Below are positions 9,408 through 18,805 of a stretch of DNA of 64,000 nt, one piece after another. Under the pieces are notes generated by a model. That model worked only from the letters and a program-made list of their open reading frames with translations. It searched no databases and was not told the origin of the DNA. The DNA is from Neisseria musculi. GTDB lineage: Bacteria; Pseudomonadota; Gammaproteobacteria; Burkholderiales; Neisseriaceae. The stretch covers positions 1,240,001 through 1,304,000 of the forward strand of contig NZ_CP060414.2 in assembly GCF_014297595.2 (NCBI RefSeq), read 5' to 3'. The stretch's first letter is position 1. Each line of letters begins with the position of its first letter. A program made the translations under genes and the position numbers.

Positions 9408-10022
9408 ATGAAACTCTACTATGCCCCCGGCACCTGCGCACTGGCCTGCTGGATTGCCTTAGAATGGGCCGGTGCCGACTATGAAGCGGTGCGCGCCGAC
9501 TATGCTTCAGAAGAATACAAACGCATCAACCCACTGGCCGCCGTACCCGCGCTCGACATCGGCGGCAAACGCACGATGACCCAGGCCGCCGCCATTTTGC
9601 AATATATTGCCGACTCCCACCCCGAAAGCCGGCTCGGCAGCAACGAAGGCTTGGAAAACGCGTTCGAGCTGAACGAAACCATGTCTTTTCTCGCCAGCGA
9701 CCTGCACCCCGCCTTCTGGCCGTTTTTCATGCCCTACCGTTACACCACCGATGAAAGCGAGGCGGCATTGAAAGCGGTGAAAGAATCGGCCTATGCCCGC
9801 ATCGACCGCGCCATGCTGCACCTGGAAAACCTGCTGGCCGCCGGCGGGGGCTATGTGTACCAAGGCCGCCGCAGCATTGCCGATGCCTACGCATTTGTGA
9901 TGGTGCGCTGGACGGAAAACCTGCCGAAAAGCTGGCGCGAATACCCCGAAATTGCAAAATTTATGGAACGCATGACGGCCGACCAAGCCGTGCAGTATGT
10001 GATGCAGGCGCAAAAAGCCTGA
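9408..10022 (+). CDS. Glutathione S-transferase family protein
   Basis: The 204-residue protein has the thioredoxin-like N-terminal domain of bacterial GSTs (Met-Lys-Leu-Tyr-Tyr-Ala-Pro-Gly-Thr-Cys-Ala at the start, with the Cys of beta-class enzymes near residue 10; cis-Pro in Val-Pro-Ala-Leu near 47; Thr-Gln-Ala-Ala-Ala-Ile near 60), followed by the all-helical domain. GSTs conjugate or reduce electrophiles with glutathione in the cytoplasm. GAAAGGAAA precedes the ATG. A glutamate-cysteine ligase gene, needed for glutathione synthesis, lies 2.7 kb downstream on the other strand. Confidence 0.92.
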   Translation: MKLYYAPGTCALACWIALEWAGADYEAVRADYASEEYKRINPLAAVPALDIGGKRTMTQAAAILQYIADSHPESRLGSNEGLENAFELNETMSFLASDLHPAFWPFFMPYRYTTDESEAALKAVKESAYARIDRAMLHLENLLAAGGGYVYQGRRSIADAYAFVMVRWTENLPKSWREYPEIAKFMERMTADQAVQYVMQAQKA

Positions 10023-10680
10023 TGCCGCCGTTTTCAGCTGCAAGGGCGGATATCTGAAAATGCCTGTCTGAAAATAGGGTTGGAAAAATAGGATTGGAAC
10101 CACCGTAAAATCTCCCTGCCGATCCGTTTCACCCATACTGCGCCACCGCATACCGAAACGCCGCCGCTATGGCGGCGTTTCGGTGCAATTGCCGGAAATA
10201 AAAACTGCAAGCTGCTTTTTTAACGGCGGTACTGCCTAGCTGCACACCGAAGCCCGCCCAAGCCATCAACGCGGGAAATTGCTTTATTTCCAATCCCATA
10301 AACTCTCAATGAGACCGTTGCAAACGGGTTTCAACCAAACCCGTCTATCCGTTTACCCGCGCCTGTCGGAAAACCCGAATACCCGCCCCACTTCCACCAC
10401 AGGCAAACTTCAGGCCGTCTTAAACCCTTTTCAGACGGCCTGAAGCCTTAGGTGTAGGAAATTCCAGCGTTGTTTACACGTTCCGTTTTTTTTACATGCA
10501 GACCCATTTTGGGATTTTTGAGGGTTGTCAAGAATGCCGAAAGGCACGGCGAATCCGCATCGTTCTTGAGAATGCTCCAAAATCACGAAACCATCATTCT
10601 GGCAAAAAACCAAAGCCGTTTGCCATAAAGAAACAGACCCTGCGCCTTCCCGCGCCGGCCCTGTGCGGCAGGCGGTTGCC
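10023..10680. other. Intergenic region with two hairpins and no supported gene
   Basis: A 13-bp perfect hairpin, CCGAAACGCCGCC against its complement (10153-10183), lies 130 bp after the GST gene without a clear T tail. A DUS pair with one mismatch lies at 10410-10443. The rest has short shadow frames only. Confidence 0.5.
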
Positions 10681-11682
10681 TTATGCTTCTTCCACCAAGC
10701 CCAAATCAAGCAGCTCCTGCTGCAGCCGGCCGGCAGTCCAACCGCTGCCGACAGCCAGCGTGAGCAGCACGGCGGCGGTTTCCAAGTTGGCTTTGCCGCC
10801 GTTCACCACGCCCGCGCCCCGCAGCGCGCTGCCCTGCGCATAAACGGCGGCGGCGTTGCCTTGCGGCACTTGGCTGATGTTCAGCAACAGGCCGCCTTTT
10901 GCGGTAAACCGCCGCACGGCATCGATGAAACCGGCATCTGCCGGGGCATTGCCGTGGCCGTAGCTTTGCAATACCACAGCGTCTGCCCCGCTGCGGTCGA
11001 GGCCGTCTGAACAGGCTTGTGCAGCAAAACCGGGAATCAGCGTGGTGCAGATCACTTTGGCCTGCGGGTTCAGCGGGCGCACCTGCAAAGCCTGCCCTGT
11101 TTTTTCAGACGGCCTGATGCGCACATTATCCCAGCCTTGTTCGGGCGACCATTGCGCCAGTGTGCCGAAATGCGGGTTGCTGAAACCTTCCGCGCTTTCG
11201 GTGCTGGTTTTGCTGCTGCCCACGGCGGGAAACAGTTTGCCGTTAAAGGCAATCACGGTTTCGCGCAGATCCAGCTCGAAAGCGGTCACGGCGGTGGCAA
11301 GGTTCAGCGGGGCATCACTGTTTTCTGCATCGTAGGGCAGCTGCGAGCCGGTCAGCACCACAGGTTTGTCCAACCCCTGCAGGGCGAGTGCAAACAGATT
11401 GGCGGCGTAGGCCAATGTGTCGGTGCCGTGCAGCACCAGCACGCCGTTGTATTGCGGGATTTTTTCCGCCACCAGTTGCAGCCAGCTTTGCCAGTCGGCA
11501 AGCGTAACCGCCGAGGAATCAATCAGCGGGTCGCATAAATGCCAATCAAAACGGAAGCGGCCGGCAAACGGCAGCAGGGCTTTGCCTGCCAGCGCGGCAT
11601 CCGGGCGCAGGCCTTGCCTGCTTTGGCTCATGCCGATGGTGCCGCCGGTGTAGAGTACGAAAATGGAGGGTAAGGTGTGCAT
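10681..11682 (-). CDS. ansA: Type I L-asparaginase
   Basis: The 333-residue enzyme has both asparaginase signatures: Tyr-Thr-Gly-Gly-Thr-Ile-Gly at residues 11-17 (nucleophile Thr) and His-Gly-Thr-Asp-Thr near residue 85. There is no signal peptide, so it is the cytoplasmic low-affinity type (AnsA) that turns asparagine into aspartate and ammonia. Two DUS copies are embedded in the coding region (around 11000 and 11105). The ATG at 11682 gives the normal N terminus. It is monocistronic. Confidence 0.92.
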   Translation of the reverse strand: MHTLPSIFVLYTGGTIGMSQSRQGLRPDAALAGKALLPFAGRFRFDWHLCDPLIDSSAVTLADWQSWLQLVAEKIPQYNGVLVLHGTDTLAYAANLFALALQGLDKPVVLTGSQLPYDAENSDAPLNLATAVTAFELDLRETVIAFNGKLFPAVGSSKTSTESAEGFSNPHFGTLAQWSPEQGWDNVRIRPSEKTGQALQVRPLNPQAKVICTTLIPGFAAQACSDGLDRSGADAVVLQSYGHGNAPADAGFIDAVRRFTAKGGLLLNISQVPQGNAAAVYAQGSALRGAGVVNGGKANLETAAVLLTLAVGSGWTAGRLQQELLDLGLVEEA

Positions 11683-12038
11683 ATTTTCTGTTTCCGGTGT
11701 AGGTTGAATAGGAAAACGGGGCAGTCCCCAAACCGCATACGGCGCAGGCGGCAGATGCGCGGTGTCCGTTTCAGTTTAATCCGCTATGGCACAAGCCCGC
11801 TATAGTGAATCCATTTGATTTTCGACACAGGGCGGCAAACTGCAGGCAATACAGAGCCGATTCTGTTGCCGTTTTGGCGGTTTGCAAAACCGTTTTCTTC
11901 AGGCCGTGCCACAATGCTTTAACGGAAACAAAGCGGGTTCACGATTCAATATAAACAGCGGTTTTACCGGGTTGGCGCAGCAGGCCGTCTGAAAATACCG
12001 CCCTGTTTTTTCAGACGGTTAAAGCAGCCGTATGCTGC
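11683..12038. other. Intergenic region with a DUS pair
   Basis: GGCCGTCTGAAAA (11983-11995) and a partial complement (12006-12018) form a hairpin just after the iscX stop and probably terminate it. The part from about 11820 to 11890 echoes the GGCAATACAGAGCC...GTTGCCG intergenic motif seen near 2.2 kb. No gene is supported. Confidence 0.45.
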
Positions 12039-12233
12039 CTATTCTGCTTCCCGTATCCAAGCCTGCTGCACGGCTTCGAGGATTTTTTCGCCGCTGCGGG
12101 CAGGATCATCGTTGAAATCCGGCAGGCTGAGAATCAGCTCGCGCAACCGGGTAAACCGGATGGTTTTCGGGTCGATATCGGGATAACCGTCATAAAGTTC
12201 TTCTGCGATGCGTTGGGTGTCGGTCCATTTCAT
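12039..12233 (-). CDS. iscX: Iron-sulfur assembly protein IscX
   Basis: This 64-residue acidic protein has the IscX pattern: Lys-Trp-Thr-Asp at the start, Leu-Tyr-Asp-x-Tyr-Pro-Asp-x-Asp-Pro-Lys-Thr-x-Arg-Phe-Thr in the middle, and Phe-Asn-Asp-Asp-Pro followed by Glu-Lys-Ile-Leu-Glu-Ala. IscX binds the cysteine desulfurase IscS and tunes iron-sulfur cluster assembly. The frame is open up to 12287, but the ATG at 12233 gives the family length and has AAGGAAAA upstream. No other isc gene lies in the window, so it is detached from the operon. Confidence 0.93.
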   Translation of the reverse strand: MKWTDTQRIAEELYDGYPDIDPKTIRFTRLRELILSLPDFNDDPARSGEKILEAVQQAWIREAE

Positions 12234-12743
12234 CGTGTTTTCCTTTTTTGATTCATGCAGCAACGCAAAACAGCGCAACACAACCAAGAGGCAATACCGA
12301 TGCCCCGTTGCCGCTTCAGCGGTCGGCCCAACCCGTTTTCTCCGTCCCCCGGGCAGGGCTTAATTCTGTGTTGTGTTCTGTGTTGCCGACAGTGAATGCG
12401 CACATTTTGAGTAGGTTAAGCCGCAGGCAGTGCAGAATCATACGGCGAACCCGGCCATGCCCTAATGGAAATGTCCATATTCTGCGGCAGTTTGTTTGGC
12501 GGAGTGTAGCATTATCCGCTGCACAGGGCAGATTTTTCCAAAGGCCGTCTGAAAACCCGCCGCCGCAAACTGAACAGCAGAAACAACCATCTGCACTATG
12601 CCGGCAGGGCTTGTGTCCGGCATGTCTCCTGCGGTTCAACGGCGATCAGAACAACCGTTACCGCAATTTGAACAGACAGCATACGGCGGCCAAACAAGCA
12701 GAGTGCCGCCGGCAATGCCGGTTTTGCCTATGGCAAGGCTGAA
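12234..12743. other. Intergenic region, no supported gene
   Basis: A single DUS lies at 12541-12554. Open frames on both strands here have no recognisable features. The last part is the downstream region of the minus-strand glutamate-cysteine ligase gene. Confidence 0.4.
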
Positions 12744-14087
12744 TTACCCTGCCGTCTGCTCTAACTCCAGCGAAGCGGCCAGCAGCGACAGGCGCGCCAT
12801 CACGCCGTAAACATACAGGCGGTTGCACCCGCAATCGGGGTTGGCGGCATTGGTTTGCGGTACGCCCAGCGAATCCCATTGGGCGAACACGCGTTTGCAG
12901 CGCTCTTCGCTGCCCTCTTCCGCGCCCGCCACCGGAATCGCCTGGTTCAGCGGCACAAACACCATGCCGCCCGCGTTGAGGTTTTCATCGTTGGCGCGCC
13001 CTTCGTGCACGCGGAAAAAACCGCCGATCACGAAACGGTCCATCATATACACCACCGGCTCGGAAACTGCGCCGTCAAGTATTTCATAAGTGTAGATGCC
13101 TTCCTGCACAATCACTTCGCTCACTTGCAAGCCTTCTTTGATTTTGGCCATTTTATTGCGGTTTTTACGGTTTAACCCGCGCACTTCATCGGCCGATTTC
13201 ACGCTCATCACACCCATGCCGTATGTGCCCGCATCGGCTTTCACAATCACAAAAGGCTTGTCGGTAATGCCTTTTTCATCGTATTTGGCCTGGATTTTCG
13301 CCAGCATCCGCTCCACTGCTTCGGCCAGCGCGTCTTCACCTTCGCGTTCTTGAAAATCCAAACCGCCGATCTGCTCGAAATAAGGGTTGATGTGCCACAC
13401 GTCTATGCCCAGCAGTTCGGCAAATTCGGCTGCCACTTGATTGTAGGCGGCAAAGTGGGCGGTTTTACGGCGGGTCGTCCAGCCTCCGTGCAGCGGCGGC
13501 AGCACGGTTTGCGCGATGCCCTGCAAAATTTCCGGCACGCCGGCCGACAAATCATTGTTCAGCAACACCAGGCAGGGCGAGAATCCGTCTGCCAGGTGCA
13601 CCCTCTCCCTGGTGCGCAGCAACGGTTCGAGCAGGATTTTATCGCCCAATGCGGTTTCAAACTCTGCCGCCTCAGTAATCTCGGGGTTGAGGCTGCCCAA
13701 GCGCACCTCAAACCCCGCCGTGCGCAGAATGGTGCTCAAGGCATACGCATTTTGCAGATAAAAAGTGTTGCGGGTATGGTTTTCGGGCACAATCAACACC
13801 GATTTCGCCTGCGGGCAGGCGCGCTCTACCGCGTCCTGCGCGGCGTGTGCCGCCAACTGGGTGAAGGCCGGATTGAGATTATTGAAGCCCCCCGGAAACA
13901 GATTCATATCGATAGAAGCCATTTTATAGCCGGCATTGCGGATATCGACCGAACCGTAAAACGGCGGCTTGTGCTGCGCCCACCGTTGGCGGAACCAAGC
14001 CTCGATTTTGGTTTGGTGGTTTAAAATGGTCCGTTCAAATTCTTGAAGTTGCGCCAGATAGGCACCAGACATTACGGGCAGCGACAT
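12744..14087 (-). CDS. gshA: Glutamate-cysteine ligase (proteobacterial ATP-grasp-like type)
   Basis: The 447-residue protein resembles the GshA type found in some beta- and gammaproteobacteria (first described in acidithiobacilli) and not the E. coli type: an early Tyr-Gly-Ser-Val-Asp-Ile-Arg-Asn segment, Asn-Leu-Phe-Pro-Gly-Gly-Phe-Asn-Asn-Leu, and a nucleotide-binding Lys-Ala-Asp-Ala-Gly-Thr-Tyr-Gly-Met-Gly loop near residue 275. It makes gamma-glutamylcysteine, the first step to glutathione, in the cytoplasm. The start at 14087 gives full length. It shares a 240-bp AT-rich intergenic region with divergent leuC. Confidence 0.88.
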   Translation of the reverse strand: MSLPVMSGAYLAQLQEFERTILNHQTKIEAWFRQRWAQHKPPFYGSVDIRNAGYKMASIDMNLFPGGFNNLNPAFTQLAAHAAQDAVERACPQAKSVLIVPENHTRNTFYLQNAYALSTILRTAGFEVRLGSLNPEITEAAEFETALGDKILLEPLLRTRERVHLADGFSPCLVLLNNDLSAGVPEILQGIAQTVLPPLHGGWTTRRKTAHFAAYNQVAAEFAELLGIDVWHINPYFEQIGGLDFQEREGEDALAEAVERMLAKIQAKYDEKGITDKPFVIVKADAGTYGMGVMSVKSADEVRGLNRKNRNKMAKIKEGLQVSEVIVQEGIYTYEILDGAVSEPVVYMMDRFVIGGFFRVHEGRANDENLNAGGMVFVPLNQAIPVAGAEEGSEERCKRVFAQWDSLGVPQTNAANPDCGCNRLYVYGVMARLSLLAASLELEQTAG

Positions 14088-14327
14088 ATTTTTACCTGTA
14101 TCAAAAATTGCTCACCCCCGCATGATAGGTTTTTCAGACGGCCTATACAAGCACCAAAAAATTATTGCAGTTAATACACAGCCAAAATAAGACAATATGT
14201 CTAAAAAATTATCAATAAAATTCAAAATAAAATATAAAAAGCATTTTTTAGACATTTTGCTTGCATTCTGCCGCACAAATCGCTACCATCACGCCGATAT
14301 TTTTCTGTGATAACCAAAGCACAAACC
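14088..14327. promoter_or_regulatory. AT-rich divergent promoter region of gshA and leuC
   Basis: This 240-bp interval holds one DUS complement (14131-14144) and a very AT-rich core from about 14150 to 14250, unlike the GC-rich genes beside it. It must hold the promoters for both divergent genes. I cannot place the hexamers confidently and see no leucine-rich leader peptide. Confidence 0.45.
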
Positions 14328-15734
14328 ATGAAACCGCAAACCCTTTATGACAAACTTTGGAACAGCCATATCGTCCGCGAAGAAGAAGACGGCACCGTTC
14401 TGTTATATATCGACCGCCATCTGGTACACGAAGTTACCAGCCCTCAGGCTTTCGAGGGGCTCAAAATGGCCGGCCGCAAGTTGTGGCGCATCGACAGCGT
14501 GGTTTCCACGGCCGACCACAACACCCCCACCGACCATTGGGACGAAGGCATCAAAGATCCCATCTCCAAACTGCAGGTCGATACTTTAGACAACAACATC
14601 AAAGAATTCGGTGCACTTGCCTATTTTCCTTTTAGAAACAAGGCTCAGGGCATCGTGCACGTGATGGGGCCCGAGCAGGGCGCCACCTTGCCCGGCATGA
14701 CCGTGGTTTGCGGCGACTCCCACACCTCCACCCACGGCGCATTCGGCGCGCTGGCGCACGGCATCGGCACCTCCGAAGTCGAACACACCATGGCCACCCA
14801 GTGTATCACCGCCAAAAAATCCAAAACCATGCTGATTAAAGTAAACGGCCGTCTGAAACCCGGCGTTGCCGCCAAAGACATGGCTTTATACATTATCGGC
14901 CGAATCGGCACCGCCGGCGGCACCGGCCATGCGGTCGAATTCGGCGGCGAAGCTGTCCGCAGCCTCTCGATGGAAGGCCGCATGACCTTGTGCAATATGG
15001 CTATCGAGGCCGGCGCGCGCAGCGGCATCGTGGCTGTGGATCAAACCACCATCGATTATGTGAAAGGCAGGCCGCTCGCTCCCAAAGGCGAAGATTGGGA
15101 AAAAGCCGCTGCCTACTGGAAAACGCTGGTTTCCGATGAAGGCGCGGTTTTCGACACGGTTTACGAGTTTGATGCTGCCGATATCGAACCGCAGGTTACT
15201 TGGGGCACCTCGCCGGAAATGGTGCTCGACATCAACGGCAGAGTACCCAACCCCGCCGATGAAGCCGACCCGGTCAAACGCAGCGGCATGGAGCGCGCGT
15301 TGGAATACATGGGGCTGGCCGCCGACACTCCGTTAAACCAAATTCCCGTGGATGTGGTGTTTATCGGTTCCTGCACCAACAGCCGCATTGAAGATTTGCG
15401 CGAAGCCGCTGCCATAGCCAAAGGCCGCCGTAAAGCCGCCAATATCCGCCGCGTATTGGTGGTGCCGGGTTCGGGCTTGGTAAAAAATCAGGCCGAGCGC
15501 GAAGGCTTGGACAAAATCTTCACCGAAGCCGGCTTCGAATGGCGCGAACCGGGCTGCTCGATGTGCCTGGCCATGAACGCCGACCGCCTCGCACCACAGG
15601 AACGTTGCGCCTCCACTTCCAACCGCAACTTCGAAGGCCGCCAAGGCAACGGCGGGCGCACCCACTTGGTCAGCCCGGCAATGGCCGCCGCTGCCGCAGT
15701 TACCGGCTGTTTCACCGATGTACGCCGTCTGTAA
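14328..15734 (+). CDS. leuC: 3-isopropylmalate dehydratase large subunit
   Basis: The 468-residue aconitase-family protein catalyses the isomerisation of isopropylmalate in leucine synthesis together with LeuD. Cluster-binding cysteines are visible in Gly-Ser-Cys-Thr-Asn-Ser near residue 347 and in the Cys-Ser-Met-Cys pair near 407-410, which ligate the 4Fe-4S cluster; the Gly-Asp-Ser-His-Thr-Ser-Thr-His motif is near residue 130. The frame is open from 14307 but the ATG at 14328 gives the usual Met-Lys-Pro-Gln-Thr-Leu-Tyr start. leuD lies 340 bp downstream, with a small lipoprotein gene in between. Confidence 0.97.
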   Translation: MKPQTLYDKLWNSHIVREEEDGTVLLYIDRHLVHEVTSPQAFEGLKMAGRKLWRIDSVVSTADHNTPTDHWDEGIKDPISKLQVDTLDNNIKEFGALAYFPFRNKAQGIVHVMGPEQGATLPGMTVVCGDSHTSTHGAFGALAHGIGTSEVEHTMATQCITAKKSKTMLIKVNGRLKPGVAAKDMALYIIGRIGTAGGTGHAVEFGGEAVRSLSMEGRMTLCNMAIEAGARSGIVAVDQTTIDYVKGRPLAPKGEDWEKAAAYWKTLVSDEGAVFDTVYEFDAADIEPQVTWGTSPEMVLDINGRVPNPADEADPVKRSGMERALEYMGLAADTPLNQIPVDVVFIGSCTNSRIEDLREAAAIAKGRRKAANIRRVLVVPGSGLVKNQAEREGLDKIFTEAGFEWREPGCSMCLAMNADRLAPQERCASTSNRNFEGRQGNGGRTHLVSPAMAAAAAVTGCFTDVRRL

Positions 15735-15741
15735 AAAACAA

Positions 15742-15772
15742 CAGGCCGTCTGAAAAACTTTCAGACGGCCTG
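15742..15772 (+). terminator. DUS inverted pair after leuC
   Basis: CAGGCCGTCTGAAAA against its complement lies 8 bp after the leuC stop codon. It suggests leuC and leuD are at least partly separate transcripts. Confidence 0.7.
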
Positions 15773-15864
15773 CCTTAGAAATTGTTTTTTAGCACAAACT
15801 TTGGCATGATAATAACAGTATGCAGCAATGCATACCGTACTTTCAAACCATTAGGAGCTTAAAC

Positions 15865-15999
15865 ATGAAAAAAACCGTATTGGCCGTATTAACCGCCATG
15901 ACTTTATTGTCTGCCTGCAACACCGTATCGGGCTTCGGCAAAGATGTATCCAAAGCCGGCGACAAACTTGAGCAAACTGCCGACCGCCACGGCCACTAA
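15865..15999 (+). CDS. Entericidin A/B-like small lipoprotein
   Basis: A 44-residue peptide starts Met-Lys-Lys-Thr, has a hydrophobic segment and the lipobox Leu-Ser-Ala-Cys with Cys at residue 18, then an entericidin-type tail (Asn-Thr-Val-x-Gly-Phe-Gly-Lys-Asp-Val near residue 19-28, Gly-Asp-Lys-Leu-Glu further on). Entericidins are tiny envelope lipoproteins; in E. coli the pair forms an antidote/toxin module, but single copies are common in betaproteobacteria with no proven role. TTAGGAGC precedes the ATG, and its own terminator follows at 16021. It sits between leuC and leuD. Confidence 0.88.
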   Translation: MKKTVLAVLTAMTLLSACNTVSGFGKDVSKAGDKLEQTADRHGH

Positions 16000-16020
16000 T
16001 TTAATTGCACCCAATATCTC

Positions 16021-16055
16021 CACCCCCGCAACCGCTGTTACTGCGGGGGTGTTTT
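16021..16055 (+). terminator. Rho-independent terminator between the entericidin-like gene and leuD
   Basis: CACCCCCGCA (16021-16030) pairs with TGCGGGGGTG (16042-16051), followed by TTTT. It is only 20 bp before the leuD start, so leuD must be read through it or have a promoter overlapping it. Confidence 0.8.
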
Positions 16056-16074
16056 GCAAACCGAAAGTACGAAC

Positions 16075-16716
16075 ATGAAAGCATTCACGCAAATTACCGC
16101 ATTGGTTGCCCCGCTTGACCGCGCCAATGTTGATACCGATGCCATTATCCCCAAACAATTTTTAAAATCCATCAAGCGCAGCGGCTTCGGCCCCAATGCT
16201 TTTGATGAATGGCGCTATCTCGACCACGGCGAGCCGGGCATGGATAACAGCAAACGCCCGCTCAACCCCGATTTTCCGCTCAATCAGCCGCGCTACCAAG
16301 GCGCACAAATCCTACTCACCCGCAAAAACTTTGGCTGCGGTTCATCACGCGAACACGCCCCGTGGGCTCTTGATGATTACGGCTTCCGCGCCGTTATCGC
16401 TCCCAGCTTTGCCGACATTTTCTTCAACAATTGCTACAAAAACGGCCTGCTGCCGATTGTGCTGGGCGAAGAAGCAGTCGACCAACTGTTTAAAGAAGTG
16501 GAAGCCAACGAAGGCTACCGTTTGGCCATTGATTTGGAAACGCAGACTCTCACCACACCGAGCGGCCAAACATTCACTTTCGACATTACCGAACACCGCA
16601 AACACTGCCTGTTAAACGGCCTTGACGAAATCGGCCTGACCCTGCAGCACACCGATGAAATCAAGGCGTTTGAAGAGCAACGCAAAGCCTCGCAACCGTG
16701 GCTGTTTCATGTTTGA
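16075..16716 (+). CDS. leuD: 3-isopropylmalate dehydratase small subunit
   Basis: The 213-residue swivel domain of isopropylmalate isomerase pairs with LeuC. It shows [11 protein letters not shown] near residue 18, and the substrate-binding [10 protein letters not shown] near residue 85. The frame is open upstream to 16054, but the ATG at 16075 gives the normal Met-Lys-Ala-Phe start. leuB, which often follows, is not in this window. Confidence 0.96.
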   Translation: MKAFTQITALVAPLDRANVDTDAIIPKQFLKSIKRSGFGPNAFDEWRYLDHGEPGMDNSKRPLNPDFPLNQPRYQGAQILLTRKNFGCGSSREHAPWALDDYGFRAVIAPSFADIFFNNCYKNGLLPIVLGEEAVDQLFKEVEANEGYRLAIDLETQTLTTPSGQTFTFDITEHRKHCLLNGLDEIGLTLQHTDEIKAFEEQRKASQPWLFHV

Positions 16717-16869
16717 CTGTTCAAATAAAACGCACAGGTTGGTGTTTTCAAATAGTGTGCCATACCCATACTTAACCTTGATATTTTTTACCTAAAATCA
16801 GATGCTTGTGATAAGATTGCGCATGATGACATAAGCTTTCGTGATGCTTTGTGAATTTTACAGAAGCAT

Positions 16870-16905
16870 CAGGCCGTCTGAAAAACTGATGTTTCAGACG
16901 GCCTG
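16870..16905. terminator. DUS pair between convergent leuD and pilX
   Basis: A 14-bp inverted DUS pair lies between two convergent genes and can terminate both. Confidence 0.7.
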
Positions 16906-16920
16906 TTCCAATCTTGGCTT

Positions 16921-17382
16921 TTACTTTTTATTGCCAATCTGCTCACATTTTCCCGTTGTATTCTGAGCCCGTGCAGAAACGGCATCTTGACATCGATAAG
17001 CCTCACCGACACTGTTCATCCACAATGCCAAGGTATAACCATTATTTGCTTTGGGCGTAATCACCAAGTTATAGCGCAGGCTGTTTTGATCAGGCATCAC
17101 TGCTGTGATTTCATAGCGAGCTTCCAGCTCTGGATCCCTAAACAACCCTGAAGCTCTTTTTTGCAAATCTGTTTGGCTGGACAATGACCCCGGAGTGCTG
17201 ACACGTTCGGTTTTAATATTGTTATTGATATCCAACAATTCTGCCTGGGCATCGGTTAAATGCCCGCGCTCGATATAGCGGCTATATGAAGGGTAAGCTA
17301 TCCCGGCAATTATGCCGATAATCGCCACCGCAACCATCAATTCAACCAAGGTAAAACCTTGTATTTTCTGTTTTGATTTCAT
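16921..17382 (-). CDS. pilX: Minor type IV pilin, PilX position
   Basis: The 153-residue prepilin has a short basic leader ending Ile-Gln-Gly, then Phe-Thr-Leu-Val-Glu-Leu with the conserved Glu at mature position 5, and a hydrophobic N-terminal helix. Prepilin peptidase PilD should cut after the Gly. Two cysteines near the C terminus could form the pilin disulfide loop. It is the last gene of the dnaB-linked pilH-I-J-K-X cluster of Neisseria, whose products prime pilus assembly and, for PilX, support aggregation and adhesion. The frame opens at 17409, but the ATG at 17382 gives the short leader and falls 7 bp after the pilK stop. Confidence 0.88.
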   Translation of the reverse strand: MKSKQKIQGFTLVELMVAVAIIGIIAGIAYPSYSRYIERGHLTDAQAELLDINNNIKTERVSTPGSLSSQTDLQKRASGLFRDPELEARYEITAVMPDQNSLRYNLVITPKANNGYTLALWMNSVGEAYRCQDAVSARAQNTTGKCEQIGNKK

Positions 17383-17389
17383 ATTTCCC

Positions 17390-17908
17390 CTATTTTCCCG
17401 CTGCCACATAAGACTGTAAAATCACAACAGTGTTTCTGTTTTTACCCCATGCTTTAGCCGTTACGCGGTAGATTTCCGAACCGTCAGGCTGCTGGCTGAT
17501 ATATTCAATAATATAACGGGAAGGTTGCGCAGCTTCTCTGGCTGCGAATATTCCGCTGCTGTTATCTATACATGATTCGGTTTTGGATTTTCCACAGGTA
17601 GCGCGCTCCCAAGCAGGATTCGTGCCTACATTACACAGAGCGTTTTCGCAATCTTCTGTGAACTGGCTTGCATCAAGATCATCGTCAGCAATTCTTTTCT
17701 CACCTGTCCGCAATGCGGCTTCAGCCAATGCTGTAGCAAATTTGTGATCTGCATCGTTGGTGCTGATACGCTGCTCGGTGTTATAAGACTGGGTTACGCT
17801 TACTACCAAAAAAGCCACTACAATCATTACCATCAATACAATAAACAGTGAAAAGCCCTGTTGTGCCGATTTGGGTTTAAAAGTTACGAAAGGCTGCGGT
17901 TGGCGCAT
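17390..17908 (-). CDS. pilK: Minor type IV pilin assembly protein PilK
   Basis: The 172-residue protein has a prepilin-type leader ending Gln-Gln-Gly before Phe-Ser-Leu-Phe, a hydrophobic segment to about residue 40, then a PilX_N-like domain (Thr-x-Arg-x-Ser-x-Asn-Asp region). The consensus Glu at mature position 5 is not present, as is usual for the PilX_N/PilK subgroup, which acts at the pilus tip complex. Several cysteines lie in the middle (Cys-Glu-Asn-Ala-Leu-Cys). Its start overlaps the end of pilJ by 25 bp, so the two are translationally coupled. Confidence 0.86.
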   Translation of the reverse strand: MRQPQPFVTFKPKSAQQGFSLFIVLMVMIVVAFLVVSVTQSYNTEQRISTNDADHKFATALAEAALRTGEKRIADDDLDASQFTEDCENALCNVGTNPAWERATCGKSKTESCIDNSSGIFAAREAAQPSRYIIEYISQQPDGSEIYRVTAKAWGKNRNTVVILQSYVAAGK

Positions 17909-18786
17909 GTGTTTCCTCCCCTTATTGCTGCATCAATATTATAGATTTGCACGGCATTGCCGGCTCCACCTGTCAAACTGATACGGACAAATGCAGGAAT
18001 ATGATTCAAACTATTAGAATATTGAAATTTTTCCGTGTTTCCTTCCCCATCGGGGCAGTCATTCACATAAATATATCTGAACGTTGCACTTGTAACGCTG
18101 TTTACCAACAGCTGGGGGTTGCCCCATGTATTGTTCCCATTCAACTGGAAACGGAATAAACCTGTTTGACCGCCGACAGAGCCGGTTACATAGGCATGTA
18201 CGGCATAACGCAATACAGAAATTTCATTGTCTCGGGCTGTTGCCGAACCCAATGCAACTTTTGCTGCTGCGATGTTGGCCGGTTTGGTATTATTTGCCGG
18301 CCGAACCAAAGTGTCGCAGGTACTGAGCACCAACTGATCACCATTCTCAGGATTATCTGCCCCATAAAGAAAAACCAAAGCATCCGATGTGGCGGTAAAA
18401 TTTGCCGCATTAAAATCGCTCCTATTGATTGTTCTTACCGCCCCTGAATTGCCCGCTGTATTATCCAGTTTGAAAGCATTTGATTGTGATGTTGCGGTAT
18501 TATTATCGCGGATGGTCCGGCTATTGCTTTCCGCCATATTGAAACACCCAAAACCACCTGCCATACGGGCATCACGCACCACCATATTGGCGGCATTGCG
18601 CACATCCTGTTGCGTATTCATACGGCTGTCGGCAGCACTATTCAGCTGGCGGGCGGTGAAATAACCTTTGCTCACTGCCACCAATACAATCATGCTTAAT
18701 GCACTGGCCACCAAAAACTCTATCAGGCTGAAACCCTTAATGCTTTGCGCACCCGTAATAGGCGGATAATATTTTTTGTTTTTCAT
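17884..18786 (-). CDS. pilJ: Minor type IV pilin PilJ (PilW family)
   Basis: The 300-residue prepilin has a leader ending Ile-Lys-Gly before Phe-Ser-Leu-Ile-Glu-Phe, with Glu5 present, then a hydrophobic helix and a large PilW-type domain. It belongs to the tip/initiation complex of the pilus. The frame opens at 18819 but the ATG at 18786 gives the leader of normal size; the upstream part overlaps pilI. The gene is the third in the minor pilin operon. Confidence 0.87.
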   Translation of the reverse strand: MKNKKYYPPITGAQSIKGFSLIEFLVASALSMIVLVAVSKGYFTARQLNSAADSRMNTQQDVRNAANMVVRDARMAGGFGCFNMAESNSRTIRDNNTATSQSNAFKLDNTAGNSGAVRTINRSDFNAANFTATSDALVFLYGADNPENGDQLVLSTCDTLVRPANNTKPANIAAAKVALGSATARDNEISVLRYAVHAYVTGSVGGQTGLFRFQLNGNNTWGNPQLLVNSVTSATFRYIYVNDCPDGEGNTEKFQYSNSLNHIPAFVRISLTGGAGNAVQIYNIDAAIRGGNTCANRSLS

Positions 18787-18805
18787 ATTTCGTTCTTTGA
18801 TTGGG

